64,000 nt of DNA from Corbicula japonica. Its lineage: Eukaryota; Mollusca; Bivalvia; Venerida; Cyrenidae. The DNA lies in contig JAZAYU010000008.1 in assembly GCA_038501625.1 (NCBI GenBank), positions 9,424,938 through 9,488,937 on the forward strand, given 5' to 3'. This document shows positions 46,105-56,956 of the stretch, one piece after another. Position numbers and translations under genes: made by a program. Under the pieces are notes generated by a model, which did no database searches, was not told where the DNA came from, and worked only from the letters and a program-made list of their open reading frames with translations. Numbering within the stretch: position 1 is the stretch's first letter; each line of letters starts with the position of its first letter.

Positions 46105-46177
46105 GTCCCGTGGTGTAAGGGTTAGTATTCTTGCCTGGACTCGGGCAAACCGGGTTCGAATCTTATCAAGTGACAAA
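46105..46177 (+). repeat. tRNA-like (SINE-type) segment, unit 4
   Basis: gtcccgtggtgtaagggtta with a B box gggttcgaatc near 46151. Confidence 0.65.
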
Positions 46178-46671
46178 TGTTTTTTTAATTTATTTATTTA
46201 TTATTAATTTTATCATTATTATTATTATTATTATTTTATTATTATTATGAGTAGTAGTAGTAGTAGTCGTAGTCGTAGTCGTGGTAGTAGTATTCTTGTT
46301 GCTATTATTATTATCTTATTATCTCATTATTGTTTTGTTATAATATTGCTATCTTGTTATGGATGTGGTTGTGCTTGTTGCTGGAGTTGTTCTCGTCGTC
46401 TTTTTTCGTCGTTCTCGTTGTTGTTGTTGTTTTTGTTTTGATTATTATCACTGCTACCGCAAATATTTAATAATTTGTTATTAGCACGTTATAAGCCTAT
46501 TGGCTAAAGCCAAAAAGGACCAGTGAAAACCAGCTGATTTAAGCTCCATGTAATTGCAGTAGCTCGAGCAAAGCATGTTTTTAGGTCGCGAACCATCCAA
46601 GGAACACGACCCGCTTTTTATTTCCGGTTACTGCAAGATACTTTTCCTTATATCTAGGGTCAAAGTTGGTG

Positions 46672-47413
46672 TTGGTATATTTAAAGATAAAACAGTTCAA
46701 TCGGCTGTTCCTAATTATTTTAAGAATACTGAATCGCCTTGGGTTTGTTATAAATACAACAAACCAACTAGAAATACAATTTTTAATTACAATAAAATTA
46801 CCTCTGATTTACAGATCATTGAAAATACACCAAAATCTTGAGAGCGTTTAACGTCTAAATGTTGCTATAAGCCTGTCGGTCATATTGTTACCGGTGATCT
46901 TAATGTAATCAAAGACTCTAGAATTCGTATTTTAATTTCTAAAGGTCCCAAATATAGAATTCCATCCAAAATTGATTTTATTGCATGCCGTGCAGAAATT
47001 GCTGAGTCTTTAAACCTATTTTGCAATAAATGGTGCAAAAGAGAACATGCTGAGCCTAATGCACTTTCTAACTGGAAAAAACACATATTCAAAATAATAG
47101 ACACTCGTATATCATTTTATGAAGGAAACATTGCTATTATTACCACCTCGACCTCGTTTTAACTTTCGTCATTTAAAAAAAAGGAATTCAAGACTTTCAT
47201 AATAAATTTGTTTTAACACCTGCTGATACGGCTTCTAATAATGTAATTATAGTGTGACGGATACACAATATTAATATTCAAACTGAAGAACTGAACAGCA
47301 CTAATGCTTATATACTGACTTCTTCATCTGAGAGTGATATTGTTACTGCACACACTCTACAAATTACAAAATTTAGAATCAGTATTGAGCCGAAACTAGA
47401 CAAAGTACCTACT
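46672..47413 (+). pseudogene. Penelope-like protein N-terminal region, broken
   Basis: Fragments in several phases read HIVTGDLNVIKDSRIRILIS, KYRIPSKIDFIACRAEIAES and WCKREHAEPNALSNWKKHIF, which are recognisable as the region before the RT in Penelope-like proteins. Stops interrupt it near 46840 and 47160, and there is a frameshift at the poly-A near 47177. Confidence 0.7.
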
Positions 47414-48601
47414 ATGTATTGGTTGCCTAAAATGCATAAAACACCGTACAAAGCAAGATTTATTGCTAACTCTAGTTCTTGCACTACTTCTAAATTATCC
47501 GTGCTCTTAACATCTTGTCTTACAGCTATTAAAGAACATGTTATTAGGTATTGCGATAAGGTTTTTGAAACTTCTGGCAAACATTTATTTTGGTCGATTA
47601 AAAATTCAAATGACGTTTTGAAAAAGCTTAAATCAAATAACTTTCAGGCGTTCTGTTTGTCCACTTATGATTTCTCAACTTTATACACTTCGCTCCCTCA
47701 TAATTTAATAAGAGACAAGCTTACCAGTCTCATTGAAAAAACGTTTGCTAGAGAAAATAAAACCTTCATCGCTTGTAATGAACATAGGGCATTTTTTACA
47801 GATGGTTCTTATGATAATTATACTTTATGGACTTGTCAAGACCTAATAGAGTCGCTAACTTTCTTACTGGATAATATTTATGTTAGATTCGGTACCTCTA
47901 TTTTTAAACAAGTAATAGGCATCCCAATGGGTACTAATTGTGCACCCCTTGTTTCTGATCTGTTTTTATACTGTTATGAAAGAGACTTTATGTTATCTCT
48001 TTCTACTGAACATCAAGATGATATTATTACAGCTTTTAACAACACCTCGAGGTACCTTGATGATTTATTAAATATAGATAATAACTAAATCTGTCAATTG
48101 AAAATGGTTACGTCACTACTAAAATATATGATAAAAGAGATTATTTTAATTTTAATATAGTAAATTTTCCGTTTTTAGACGGTGATGTACCCCGTGCAAC
48201 ATCTTACGGGGTTTATATTTCACAGCTTGTTCGCTTTTCAAGAGCTTGCAACGATGTTAATGATTTCAATGAACGTAATCTTTGCATTACAGAAAAAACT
48301 TTTGAAACAAGGTTATCGCTATCACAAATTAAGGAAAACAATTTGCAAATTTTATCGTCGATACCGAGATCTAATTCATAAATACAGGTGCAGTTTAAAA
48401 TCACTATTGCAACAAAGTATTTCACAGCCAGTTTTTTATGGAGATTTAATTTACAAACTTAAGAAGATAAATGGCAATGTTAATTTCTCCCGGTTATTCG
48501 TAAAACCATCTGTAAATTTAAAAAGAGAGGTTACCAACATGATATTTTACAGCGCTCTGCATGCCTGGTGATTAACCCTTCTACAGTTGATCATTATGCT
48601 T
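47414..48601 (+). pseudogene. Penelope-like reverse transcriptase, frame-broken
   Basis: The first 224 codons (47414-48088) carry WLPKMHKTPYKARFI, motif A STYDFSTLYTSLPH, motif B GIPMGTNCAPLVSD and motif C SRYLDDLLNIDNN. At 48086 about 91 bases present in copy 1 are missing, so translation stops. The sequence then continues in homologous form (LNLSIENGYVTTKIYDKRD...) until an extra A near 48299 shifts the frame again before LLKQGYRYHKLRKTICKFYR. The downstream frame 48182-48571 is part of the same gene. Confidence 0.88.
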
Positions 48602-49160
48602 ACCTCTTTGGTTGCACGACGATGACAGGGGTTTAAGAGTTTATGAAGGTTTATGGGGAAATATTTTCTTAAAAGAACCTAGAAGCTCGATTCGTTTTTT
48701 ATACCTGCCATCGTGTTCTTGCTGATTTTACTTTAGGAGCTCTGGTCTGTGTACGATCATCGAGTACCCGCCCTTTGGCTTTGCAATGCTATTAGATTAT
48801 TATGTTTTATATGTTTGTGTTCTTTTGCATGCAACACTGTTGAGCCGATAAGTGGGTTGGAGTGGTTTCACCAAGACAACTTGTATTTGTTTTGTGATAT
48901 GAGAACCTGTTGGGGCAAGTGTGAGGTTGGTGCATCATAGAACCTGGTTTAAACCCCCCAGTGGCAATTTGATTTGCCACTGACCGTTCCAAGGCGGTAA
49001 CCCCTCGGGTTCTTATTTTTGTTAATTGTTTGTGGTGTCTCTTTTGAAACTGATCATTTTATTAACCATGCTCCCTCTCCCTCTCTTCTTCTTGACTGTG
49101 TGGGGAGGCTGTTTTTCTGAATGTGGCGATTCCTGATATGCATATTTCACCTTTTTGTGA

Positions 49161-50679
49161 TGTCATGAGTGCTTTACTGGTTTTGATAATAATTTAATAA
49201 AAATAACTACTTACTATATAGTTGTATTATTTTATTTATTATACATAATTTTTAGATTTATTTTGAACCATAAGACAAAATTTTTGTGAAAATGTTCACA
49301 GCTGTCAAATGTTACAGTCAAAAACGCGTTTAGAGATGTCACCCGATTTATATTCGGAACTAAATGAATTAACCGGAATTGGTTAAAATTTGTCTTTCAA
49401 TAATTTCTACATTTGTGAAAGTAAACACATGCGGAGACCTTAATAATTGCAACATATTTCTGGTAAGACTTTTTGCATAGTTTAAAACAAAAACAAAATT
49501 CAGATTATTGCTTTTAATATATTTTTCTACAACAGATTAAAAGATTAAACCGGAACTGGTTGACAAACTGTATTCTACCGATGTTGCAATCGAATGTATT
49601 ATTTATTTGAAATTGCCTCCTGTTATTCTCCCAACTGAGTTACATGAGCCGCTTACCCAAACGATTACAAAATCAGGACTGTTAGACATAAACAAATTGT
49701 GGAGAAGGACAATAAATCACCTATGTCTGCAAGAATAGTTTAAGGGAAACAGAATTTATGGCTTGTATATTCATGAACACTGTTAGGATTTCAAATGACA
49801 GTGTAAAAATATCATAACCAGTGTACGTATATCATTATTAAGTCACAATTCCAATCAGATTAAAATTTCTTATTAACAGGCTAATGGTTCATTCGACTAA
49901 AACAAATGTTTTCTGGCACCTTATTTACTTTAAACTTTCGTACTTGAATGATGTTAAATTCCTTAGGCAAATGCTTATAAATATGACTATGTCACTAACA
50001 TCATACCTCATTCTGCTTCACAATTGCTTTCTTAAAAATAATTATATAATAAATCAGAATCATGTTTTCAAAATATGAAGAATGGTTTTCATTCACCTAA
50101 AAACGCACACATACTTTATAATAATGGGCATATTTTAACTATACAATTCGAAGAAACTGAGGAGTTGATTTAAAAGTTTGATGTGATATGTGATAAGCAG
50201 AACGACTGCTATAGCAAGTAATGTATAATATCATCATTAACTTAGAACAATTATTTAAACTGTATCAGAAAGATATCTTCGACCTGATCTGTTATTTTCT
50301 CTCAGTTATATATTTCGTCTAGTTATCTTACCGGTTCTTCTGCAAATTAAAGTTCGACATTTCTGTAATACTTAACTGTATTTATTCTTTATGGACTACT
50401 TCTAATACTTAATGAAATGCGTTTAGCGGCGTTTACGAGTTCGCCACGTTCTGGCTAAACACATGCTTCTGAAGTGTAATTAGTTAAACCAGCTTCTCTG
50501 GTAAAACAACAACAAGAATAAGACAGAGATACATACAGTATCATAATGGCCGGTTCGGGCAGAAACGCATATGCACATTTCACTTTTTGCAAAAAATGAG
50601 TTTTTTGCTTATTGGTATCTGAGAAATGAAAAAGATTATAAAAAGCAAACTCTTCAGTTCAGCCCATTGTTTTTCGTTT
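49161..50679. other. Intergenic, no gene recognised
   Basis: AT-rich, short frames only, no repeat structure supported. Confidence 0.5.
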
Positions 50680-50850
50680 AGGACAAACTCATTCTTTTAT
50701 CTGGGGACCAAATGCCGCTGAACATGATGAGGTATTCGTCTGAAAACCGCAAAGAAGGTTTTATGTTCACCGCCGTATGCTTACCATTGTTTGGGTCGGA
50801 TCAAATTTGTACTGTTTATTGGACTTGCGCTTAACCCGGGGCTAGGCGGC
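50680..50850 (+). repeat. Dispersed tRNA-like repeat, copy 2
   Basis: Inverse partner of 26653-26870 (ttatctggggacca, tgttcaccgccgtatgc, ttgcgcttaacccggggcta). Confidence 0.65.
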
Positions 50851-51059
50851 TCTTTATCTTAAATCTCTTGCTAATCGTCGACTCTCTCAATAAGGCGTTC
50901 AAAGTTCGCCGACGGGTACAAAACCCAAATTTGCCACATATATAAAATTTCCATAAGATACTGGTTAAGATAAAAATAAAATAAAATATGCATTTAAGGA
51001 ATTACAACAACCAGAAAAAAAGCCTCGCCTCGCAGTCAAAATGTAAACAGAAAAAGAGA

Positions 51060-51810
51060 GAATTAGTTTGAAAGAGAATCAATTTAAAATAAGACAACAC
51101 GTACAATTAACGATCAAGAGAACCATTGGGGTTACCGCTTGGAACAGTAAATAATTTGCCACTGGGGGTTTAACCAGGTTCTAGGGTGCACCAACACCAT
51201 ACTTTATAATAGGTTCTCATATAAACAAACAAGTATCAAATTGTCTTGTGGAATTTCTCCAACCCACCCATCAACTCGATACTTTTGCATGCAAAAATAC
51301 ACAAACAATTAAAACATAAGAAGCTAATATGATTGTAAAGCAAAAGGGCGGGTACTCAATGGCCTTACCAAGACAGGAGGCCTGAACATGATGCCAGGGA
51401 TAAAAGAAACAGATCGAGCTTCTAGGTTCTTTTACAAGGTTTCCCTATAAACCTTCATAAATTCATTAAATCTTAAAGCCCTACAACCGTCGTGGAACCA
51501 AAGAGGTAAACATCAACGATCAACTGTAGAAGGAATGTCACCAGGAATAATGAGCGCTGTAAAGTATCATGTTGGTAAACTTTCTTTTTGAATTAACATA
51601 TGATATTTTACGAATAACGTGGTGAAATTAAAAGTAATGCCCTTATTAATACTGAATTTATAACTCAAATCTCTTCCGTGTTTTGAATGTGGCAATTCCT
51701 GATATGCATATTTCACTTCTTTCTCATAAAAACACTGTTGCGATTGTGGTTTTAAACTGCATCTGTATGTTTGAATGACATCTTGGTATCGGCGATAAAA
51801 CTTGCTCTAT
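51060..51810 (-). mobile_element. Penelope-like remnant with internal rearrangement
   Basis: The minus-strand 3' UTR words (ggggttaccgc, ttaaccaggttctagggtgc, aacataagaagctaatatga, gcaaaagggcgggtactcaa) are followed by diverged RT C-terminal sequence (ttgatcgttgatg, atcatgttggtaaactttct, ggtatcggcgataaaacttg). A second tail fragment (ggcaattcctgatatgcata) is embedded near 51690, so two insertions are nested or recombined. Confidence 0.75.
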
Positions 51811-52099
51811 TGCTATGTTCGTTTTATAAAAGAATGTACGACTACCAATTATTTTGATTATTCCTGATCTCTTTCTAAATACTTGTTTTCTGCGTTGTTT
51901 TTAAAAAGCTTATTCACTTAGAAAATGTCATCACAGTCGTCAATAATACTCTCGGTGCAACAGAAGATATCGCAACTGTTTACTAAATTAACGAATACCA
52001 GCCATTATTCCATAAACAAAATTAAATACATTCAAGTGACTATTCATTTTAACACCGTTTTATTCAATTTCAGTTCAGGTACATGTGGAGTATCAAAGT

Positions 52100-52770
52100 A
52101 TCACCTTTCTCGCCGGAGACGGATAGCTGGCAGTTGGTAGACGAACTCTCTTAAGTTTCTTTCGGTGGCGCACCTCAGACGGTACAGCATGTTGATTTCC
52201 GGTCTGTACGGAGCAGTTTGTTTAGGTTTGGGTGCAGATTTAACGTTTTTGAGAGCACTTGCCTTGCCAGCACGTGCACAGTTTTAAAGAAATGAAGAGT
52301 CTTGTGCTTTTGAATTCTTGCGCGCAGCAAGTTGTCGAACCAGGCGGGTTTTGTCCTCCATATCCATTTCCGAGTCAGATACATTTTTAAACTGTGAATC
52401 GGCGAGCGGATGCACAAGCAGAGGGCGATGAAGACATAATGTTATCGAAGCATAGTTCTTTGTGATCTTGTTTACTGTTATGGGTGTTGAAGACGCGTTC
52501 GGAAGTATCTGTGACCCTAGACTGAGACATCATAGAATGCAATTATAGGAAAAGGTCTTCAACGGTTTACAGCAAAATACCATTTAACTTTAGTTGGACC
52601 ATGCTCTGCTCGGAGCGGTTTTAATTCTGGCCAAAGTAAGCGCAAAGCGTCGGCAATCTCTCGAGGGTTTTCTCTCGACAACCTAGTGGTTGAACCCTTC
52701 AGTTCCTCTGCTTTACCAAGGAAAACATATACCTCCTATGGGTTGTCTGTGAATAATATTTGACATTTTT
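52100..52770 (-). pseudogene. Unrecognised decayed protein-coding segment
   Basis: The minus strand has strongly coding-like but broken stretches. One, from about 52734 down to a stop near 52553, reads GKAEELKGSTTRLSRENPRE then IADALRLLWPELKPLRAEHG. Another, at about 52390-52200 with a stop inside, reads SDSEMDMEDKTRLVRQLAAR and then SAPKPKQTAPYRPEINMLYR with CATERNLREFVYQLP. Composition and codon pattern differ from the flanks. I do not recognise the family; a transposon internal domain or a dead host gene are both possible. Confidence 0.45.
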
Positions 52771-53972
52771 CAGAACAGGCAGAGTTATGCTGAGGAACAT
52801 TCACCCTACGAATACGCTTAGCACGAGTGGCATGGAAACTGTCAGAATGGAGTTTACTTTACTATGTGAAATTTTTACTAACAATATCGATGCTGTTCGC
52901 TTCAATAATTCCTTGTTAACAAGAGACTAATAACTTATATTTTCTTTCTCATGCCTCAGTATCAATCTGCTTGTTCTCAATCAGTCGTAATCACTGATCG
53001 AGAAACTCGTACTTGGAACCGTTGAAATACACAGACATGTATTTCTCTATATTAAGTTCTAAGTTCTAAGTTTAAGTTGTAGCATGCTTCCCAGTAAAAT
53101 GTTCAGTTTCTCGTCGACTGTTAAGTTCTGTATATATCACCCATGGCAATCGTTTGCGCTCTATAAGAAAAAGTCAACGGCAGCCCATCCGCCGAACTGT
53201 AAGAATTTCCGGTTCGTTTTGTGCTACATACACGAACAAATCACTGAAAGTAGTCAACATTAGATGCACTACATACTTCACTTTTTGGACATGTTTAATA
53301 TTGTTAATATCCGTCTTAAATATCAAAAGTTTCATATAATTAAGCGAAAAATAGTCCACTACCAAAAACATCCACGATTCTCACAATGCCGACTGCCGTT
53401 GTAAAATTCTGGAAGTAATGAAAATTACAAGGTACCGCAAACTTTCATTTATGTAAGCAAATTACTTAAATGTAAATTAGTAAAACTCATTTGTGCAAAG
53501 TTTCATTAAACAGCATTTTGCCGTTATTGAGATTTTGATAATTTTCTTTTTATCGATGAACGTGATGGGGAGGAGTATATTAAGCCCTTAAACAATTAAT
53601 TCTTATAACGAAAAGCTGTCTTAAAGTCTCCATTCACGTTAAGCATTTTTATAAAAAAATGTGATTATAATATACATGTATCGTTTCTTTCAGATCAAGT
53701 ATCTTACGGTTTTGTGGAAATAAAAACATTCTAAACAATATTATTTCCAACAATTTTTTTAATACATGAACACAAGATTAATAACGGAATAAAACCACAT
53801 GGTTTATTACATTTTTAATTTCTTTTTCACGATAGTATGTTGAAGTGAAAGTGAATACACTAAATTTAAATGGAAACCACAGCTAACAAGAATGCTAACA
53901 ATTTTAAATCATCTCCAGATTTAATAAAAGAAAAGCGTTTAATATATACAAAAGGCCCTGAAAGTTAATAAT

Positions 53973-54743
53973 TTAACAGTTAATTGAATCATTCGAAGAT
54001 CCTGCAGTCAAACATTCATCGCGTCTCAAGCTTACATCCTCCAGCGACAAGTGAATGCTGTCACGTCTTCCTTTGTTGAGAAAATTTAAACCGCTGCCTT
54101 TCTTTTTGCTCATTTCCGCAAAACGTGAACCTCCATCCGCTAAATGAATTTCTTCCATACTTCTACTTTCAGAAATTGCTGATAAAACACAAGTTCTTGG
54201 ATGGTTTGATAAACAAAACAAACAAGCGGAATGTTTTAAATGCAAATGATGTCCGTGGGTTATGTGCTCTTTAGAAGTTGTAAGTAGCCGAGTTTCGTCG
54301 GTGATTTCATCCTCAACCGTATCATTTCCAGTTAATTTTGTGGTAAAAGAACTGCTATTTGATTCGCTAGACTTTAATTTTATACGTTCAATGTCTTTTG
54401 CATGCTGTTGATGATTAAAATTATCATTTATTTCATTTTCGTCTGCTATATGTACATAATCGCTGTCTTGTTTCAAGAATGACACGTGACGCGATTTATC
54501 GTGATTCCCGTTCCTTTCCTCAAAGCTCACACATCGTCCAGAGAGACCATCTTTGCAATTACAGCGGCACCGACTGAATATTACAAGTTTAGAGCATCTT
54601 ATTGTTCGAATCAGAAGTTCTTTTCTGAACAGGATGTATATCCAGGGATCGAGAATTTGGTTAAACGATGCAAGTCGAAGAGCATGGAGGTCTGCTTTAA
54701 CGTCAACTAGACGCTTATTTGCCTGGTTGACCAAGATCCGGAT
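53973..54743 (-). CDS. Prostanoid (EP4/EP2-like) GPCR, exon 2
   Basis: The second coding exon (256 codons plus stop) encodes the rest of the extracellular end of TM6, TM7 and the tail. It starts at 54743 after a good acceptor (tttttattttctgtag) in phase 0. TM7 reads LRLASFNQILDPWIYILFRK. The Arg before LAS and the DPWIY word are hallmarks of prostanoid receptors, where this Arg contacts the ligand carboxylate. The intracellular tail (~200 residues) is Ser/Thr rich, with likely phosphorylation sites, and has no recognised domain, as in long-tailed EP4. A polyadenylation signal (AATAAA on the minus strand) lies at 53803-53808, ~165 bases past the stop. Confidence 0.9.
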   Translation of the reverse strand: MRILVNQANKRLVDVKADLHALRLASFNQILDPWIYILFRKELLIRTIRCSKLVIFSRCRCNCKDGLSGRCVSFEERNGNHDKSRHVSFLKQDSDYVHIADENEINDNFNHQQHAKDIERIKLKSSESNSSSFTTKLTGNDTVEDEITDETRLLTTSKEHITHGHHLHLKHSACLFCLSNHPRTCVLSAISESRSMEEIHLADGGSRFAEMSKKKGSGLNFLNKGRRDSIHLSLEDVSLRRDECLTAGSSNDSINC

Positions 54744-55300
54744 CTACAGAAAATAAAAATTCATAAACGTATCTAAAGTTTTTACTTATATATTTTTCCT
54801 TGGTGGTATTTTATTTTGGCAGCAGAGAGTATTGTATTGAACATGGGACATCAGTCGTGAATATCTAGTTTTCGAGACTGGACTCAGTTTCAGTCTACTA
54901 GCTTCTAAGGATTGAAGAATGGTAATATGACATAATTATTTTTATCTCACTTATAAATTCCAACAGGAAGACACATGACTCAAAGAGACACACGCCATTA
55001 ATGGTAGGTATTTCCTTGCTTGGACCGGAACACGCGGCAATTTGATTGGAAAACAAATGAGATTTAAAATAATACATATCATGCGTGTTAACTTTTTTTT
55101 GGTTTTTATTGATACCTTATATTTGTTTTTTATATAGAACGAGAAAAACGACATGTGTTTGCTTAGTGTAAAATTCTTCTAAAACAAGTTGAAACAACTC
55201 TTGCAAAACTGGTACTAAAATAATTAAATAAAATTCAAATGATGTTTACATCAAGTTCAAAATATAATTAATGAAACTGTTTACAGAGAAAATTGTTTAC
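54744..55300 (-). other. Intron of the prostanoid-like receptor gene
   Basis: A 557-base intron with donor GTAAAC directly after CCATTCCTG and acceptor ...TTCTGTAG. Phase 0, placed in TM6 just after the CWCPFL motif. Confidence 0.85.
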
Positions 55301-56155
55301 CAGGAATGGACACCAGCAGGTTGCGAAGACGACTATTATTCCCAACAGCAGAACCATCATCTGAAGTTCACTGTCATTTCTCTTCGCGTTGCTCAAACTC
55401 ATCGTCCGCATTGCTTTCCTGCGCATCTTCAAGAGAACAAACGTGACAACAACATTCGATATCGCGGTCACGACAATAACTAACAGACCAATAACGGCAT
55501 AGAGGTAGGCAAATATTTGGTTTTTAATTTTTGAACTGGTGAATACGAAGAAACACCACGTTCCTGGGAACTGTTTGACATTTTCACCAAGTCCCATTAT
55601 TGGTAGGCAACCCATGAATGCTGCAAACAGCCAGATCCCGACTATGATAAATTTAGCACGTCTAACAGTTATGTAATTGTCGTAAAAGAATGGATATGTT
55701 ATTGCCAAAAAGCGGTCCACCGCCATGGTTCCAATTATACAAATAGTTGAATAGCCAGCAAAAATCAACATGAATGACTCGTAATTGCACAAAGCTTCAC
55801 CCCCAACCCATTTAAATTTATTTAGATATACGGCAATGGTCACTGGTGACGTTGCACATGTTCCAAATAAATCTGTACAGGCCAGGGCACCAACAAGTCT
55901 GTAAAACACGGTTTGTTTATGTTCCCGTGAGGATCTGACCAGAACAAAAATCGCTAGAAGATTTCCGATCACTCCCGAAGCAAACATTGCAGCCGGAACT
56001 CTCAATGATATCAAGGGATCTTTATCCAGATCTTCTGTGGAGTTGCCTATGTTGACGTGATATGAAGTATTAGCTTTATCAACCACACTAGTGTTCCAGA
56101 TTGTCTTTTCATCCTTTATTACGGAAGAACTAGCAGTAGTTCCATGGGAAGCCAT
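55301..56155 (-). CDS. Prostanoid (EP4/EP2-like) GPCR, exon 1
   Basis: A class A rhodopsin-type receptor; this exon encodes 285 residues up to TM6, and with exon 2 the protein is 541 aa. The N-terminus has three candidate N-glycosylation sites (NTSV, NTSY, NSTE). TM1 has GVIGNLLAIFVLV, TM2 LACTDLFG, and the TM3 Cys is in EALCNYESF. The end of TM3 is DRFLAITYP where most class A receptors have DRY. ECL2 has FPGTWCF, the signature of prostanoid receptors with the Cys that pairs with TM3. TM6 ends CWCPFL. The start Met at 56155 is chosen because a splice acceptor (tttttttcag) lies a few bases upstream, so the extra upstream Met (56197) is intronic. Likely role: plasma-membrane receptor for prostaglandin E-like lipids, probably Gs-coupled by family; ligand unproven. 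Confidence 0.9.
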
Positions 56156-56629
56156 ATTTGACTGAAAAAAAAGATATTTATCAAACCTATGATACATAAT
56201 TTATTATGTTTATTATTTAAGAATTATGAAAGAATGTATAATTGTTTATATCCAGTCATAGGTCTGACAGAATCATCTATCAAAAAAGCACCGAGACTTA
56301 TTTTGACCATTACTTCTTTAACTGGAACGTTTTGTATCTTTAAAAAAACAACAACAAACATTCCGCCGTAAACTGTGTGACCTGGCTTTTTATCTATATT
56401 TTCAACAAATGATGTGTTGAAAAATTACGCGTTTTCAATATATATGTAGAGGAAAAAAAACAAAAACAAAAAAAAACTATGCTGATTTGTGTTGAATTTC
56501 ACAAGAGAGGAATATAGCATGTTGTTGTTTACGATTAGCAAAACATTATTTTTCGCACAGTTTGGAACAACGTAGATCCACGTTCTTTTTGGAAAAGTTT
56601 AATATGAACAATATGGCATTCAATATTGC

Positions 56630-56956
56630 AATATTGCAGGGCTAGGCGCTGTCGCTGTGACGGTGCGGGTTCGCTCCCAGCTAGAGGCACTATCATTTGA
56701 AATTCACAGTAGCGCTATTTGTGCAGTGTGGCGGCCGTAAAAAGTCTCCCCGTACATATAGTCAGTACTGTTATCAGTAAAATAACCCGTTACCGATGTC
56801 ATGCAGTGATTGTTACGTATAGCAGGGCTATCCGATCAACCTTTTTTGGGGTTGTCCCGGTTAGCTCAGTTGGTTGCGTCGCAGGAATTGCAGGGCTAGG
56901 CGCTGTCGCCGTGACGGTGCGGGTTCGCTCCCAGCTAGAGGCACTATCATTTCAAA
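56630..56956 (+). repeat. tRNA-derived SINE dimer with one 38-bp unit
   Basis: A tRNA-like end (gctaggcgctgtcgc-gtgac, then gtgcgggttcgctcccagct) occurs at 56640-56695 and again at 56890-56945. Between them lie cagtagcgctatttgtgcag, the single 38-bp unit (56719-56757), gtcagtactgttatcag, a T6G4 run, and an A-box ggttagctcagttggttgcg. Both ends continue into gaggcactatcattt. This is the parental form of the expanded locus at 8741-9520. Confidence 0.8.

Larger units (their letters stand above)
31836..46670 (+). repeat. Tandem array of ~1.0-kb units, broken by four insertions
   Basis: Five partial or complete units can be reassembled by skipping inserted elements: 31836-32165; 32166-33199; 33200-33245 plus 36021-36974; 36975-36983 plus 39769-40032 plus 45459-46177; and 46178-46670. 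Each unit runs: (ATT)n, degenerate (GTA/TCG)n and (TTG)n, 'ttataagcctattggc', a unique ~350-bp body, 'cgttataagcctattgtcga', a Penelope-like tail, and a tRNA-like segment. The spacing between tRNA-like segments is 1034 bp where uninterrupted, and about 1.0 kb after the inserted elements are subtracted elsewhere. An ~81-codon frame recurs in the units, but its differences are mostly amino-acid-changing, so it is not treated as a gene. Confidence 0.85.
46670..49160 (+). mobile_element. Penelope-like element, copy 2 (long, inactivated)
   Basis: The array unit is interrupted at gtcaaagttggtg, and from 46670 on Penelope coding sequence begins. The element includes an N-terminal conserved part in broken frames, the reverse transcriptase, and the 3' non-coding block ending in tatgcatatttcacctttt near 49160. 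The 5' flank is the body of the ~1-kb array unit, and the 3' tail resembles the tail inside each unit. That suggests the array units and this element share pLTR-like sequence. Stops and frameshifts make it non-functional. Confidence 0.85.

Noticed and set aside
55301..56197. Longer start of the receptor (14 extra codons)
   Set aside because: The extra codons include a T-rich tract ending in CAG, a splice acceptor, so they are intron sequence.
56840..56950. Functional tRNA gene
   Set aside because: A and B boxes are present, but the spacing and arms do not form a cloverleaf; it is a SINE head.
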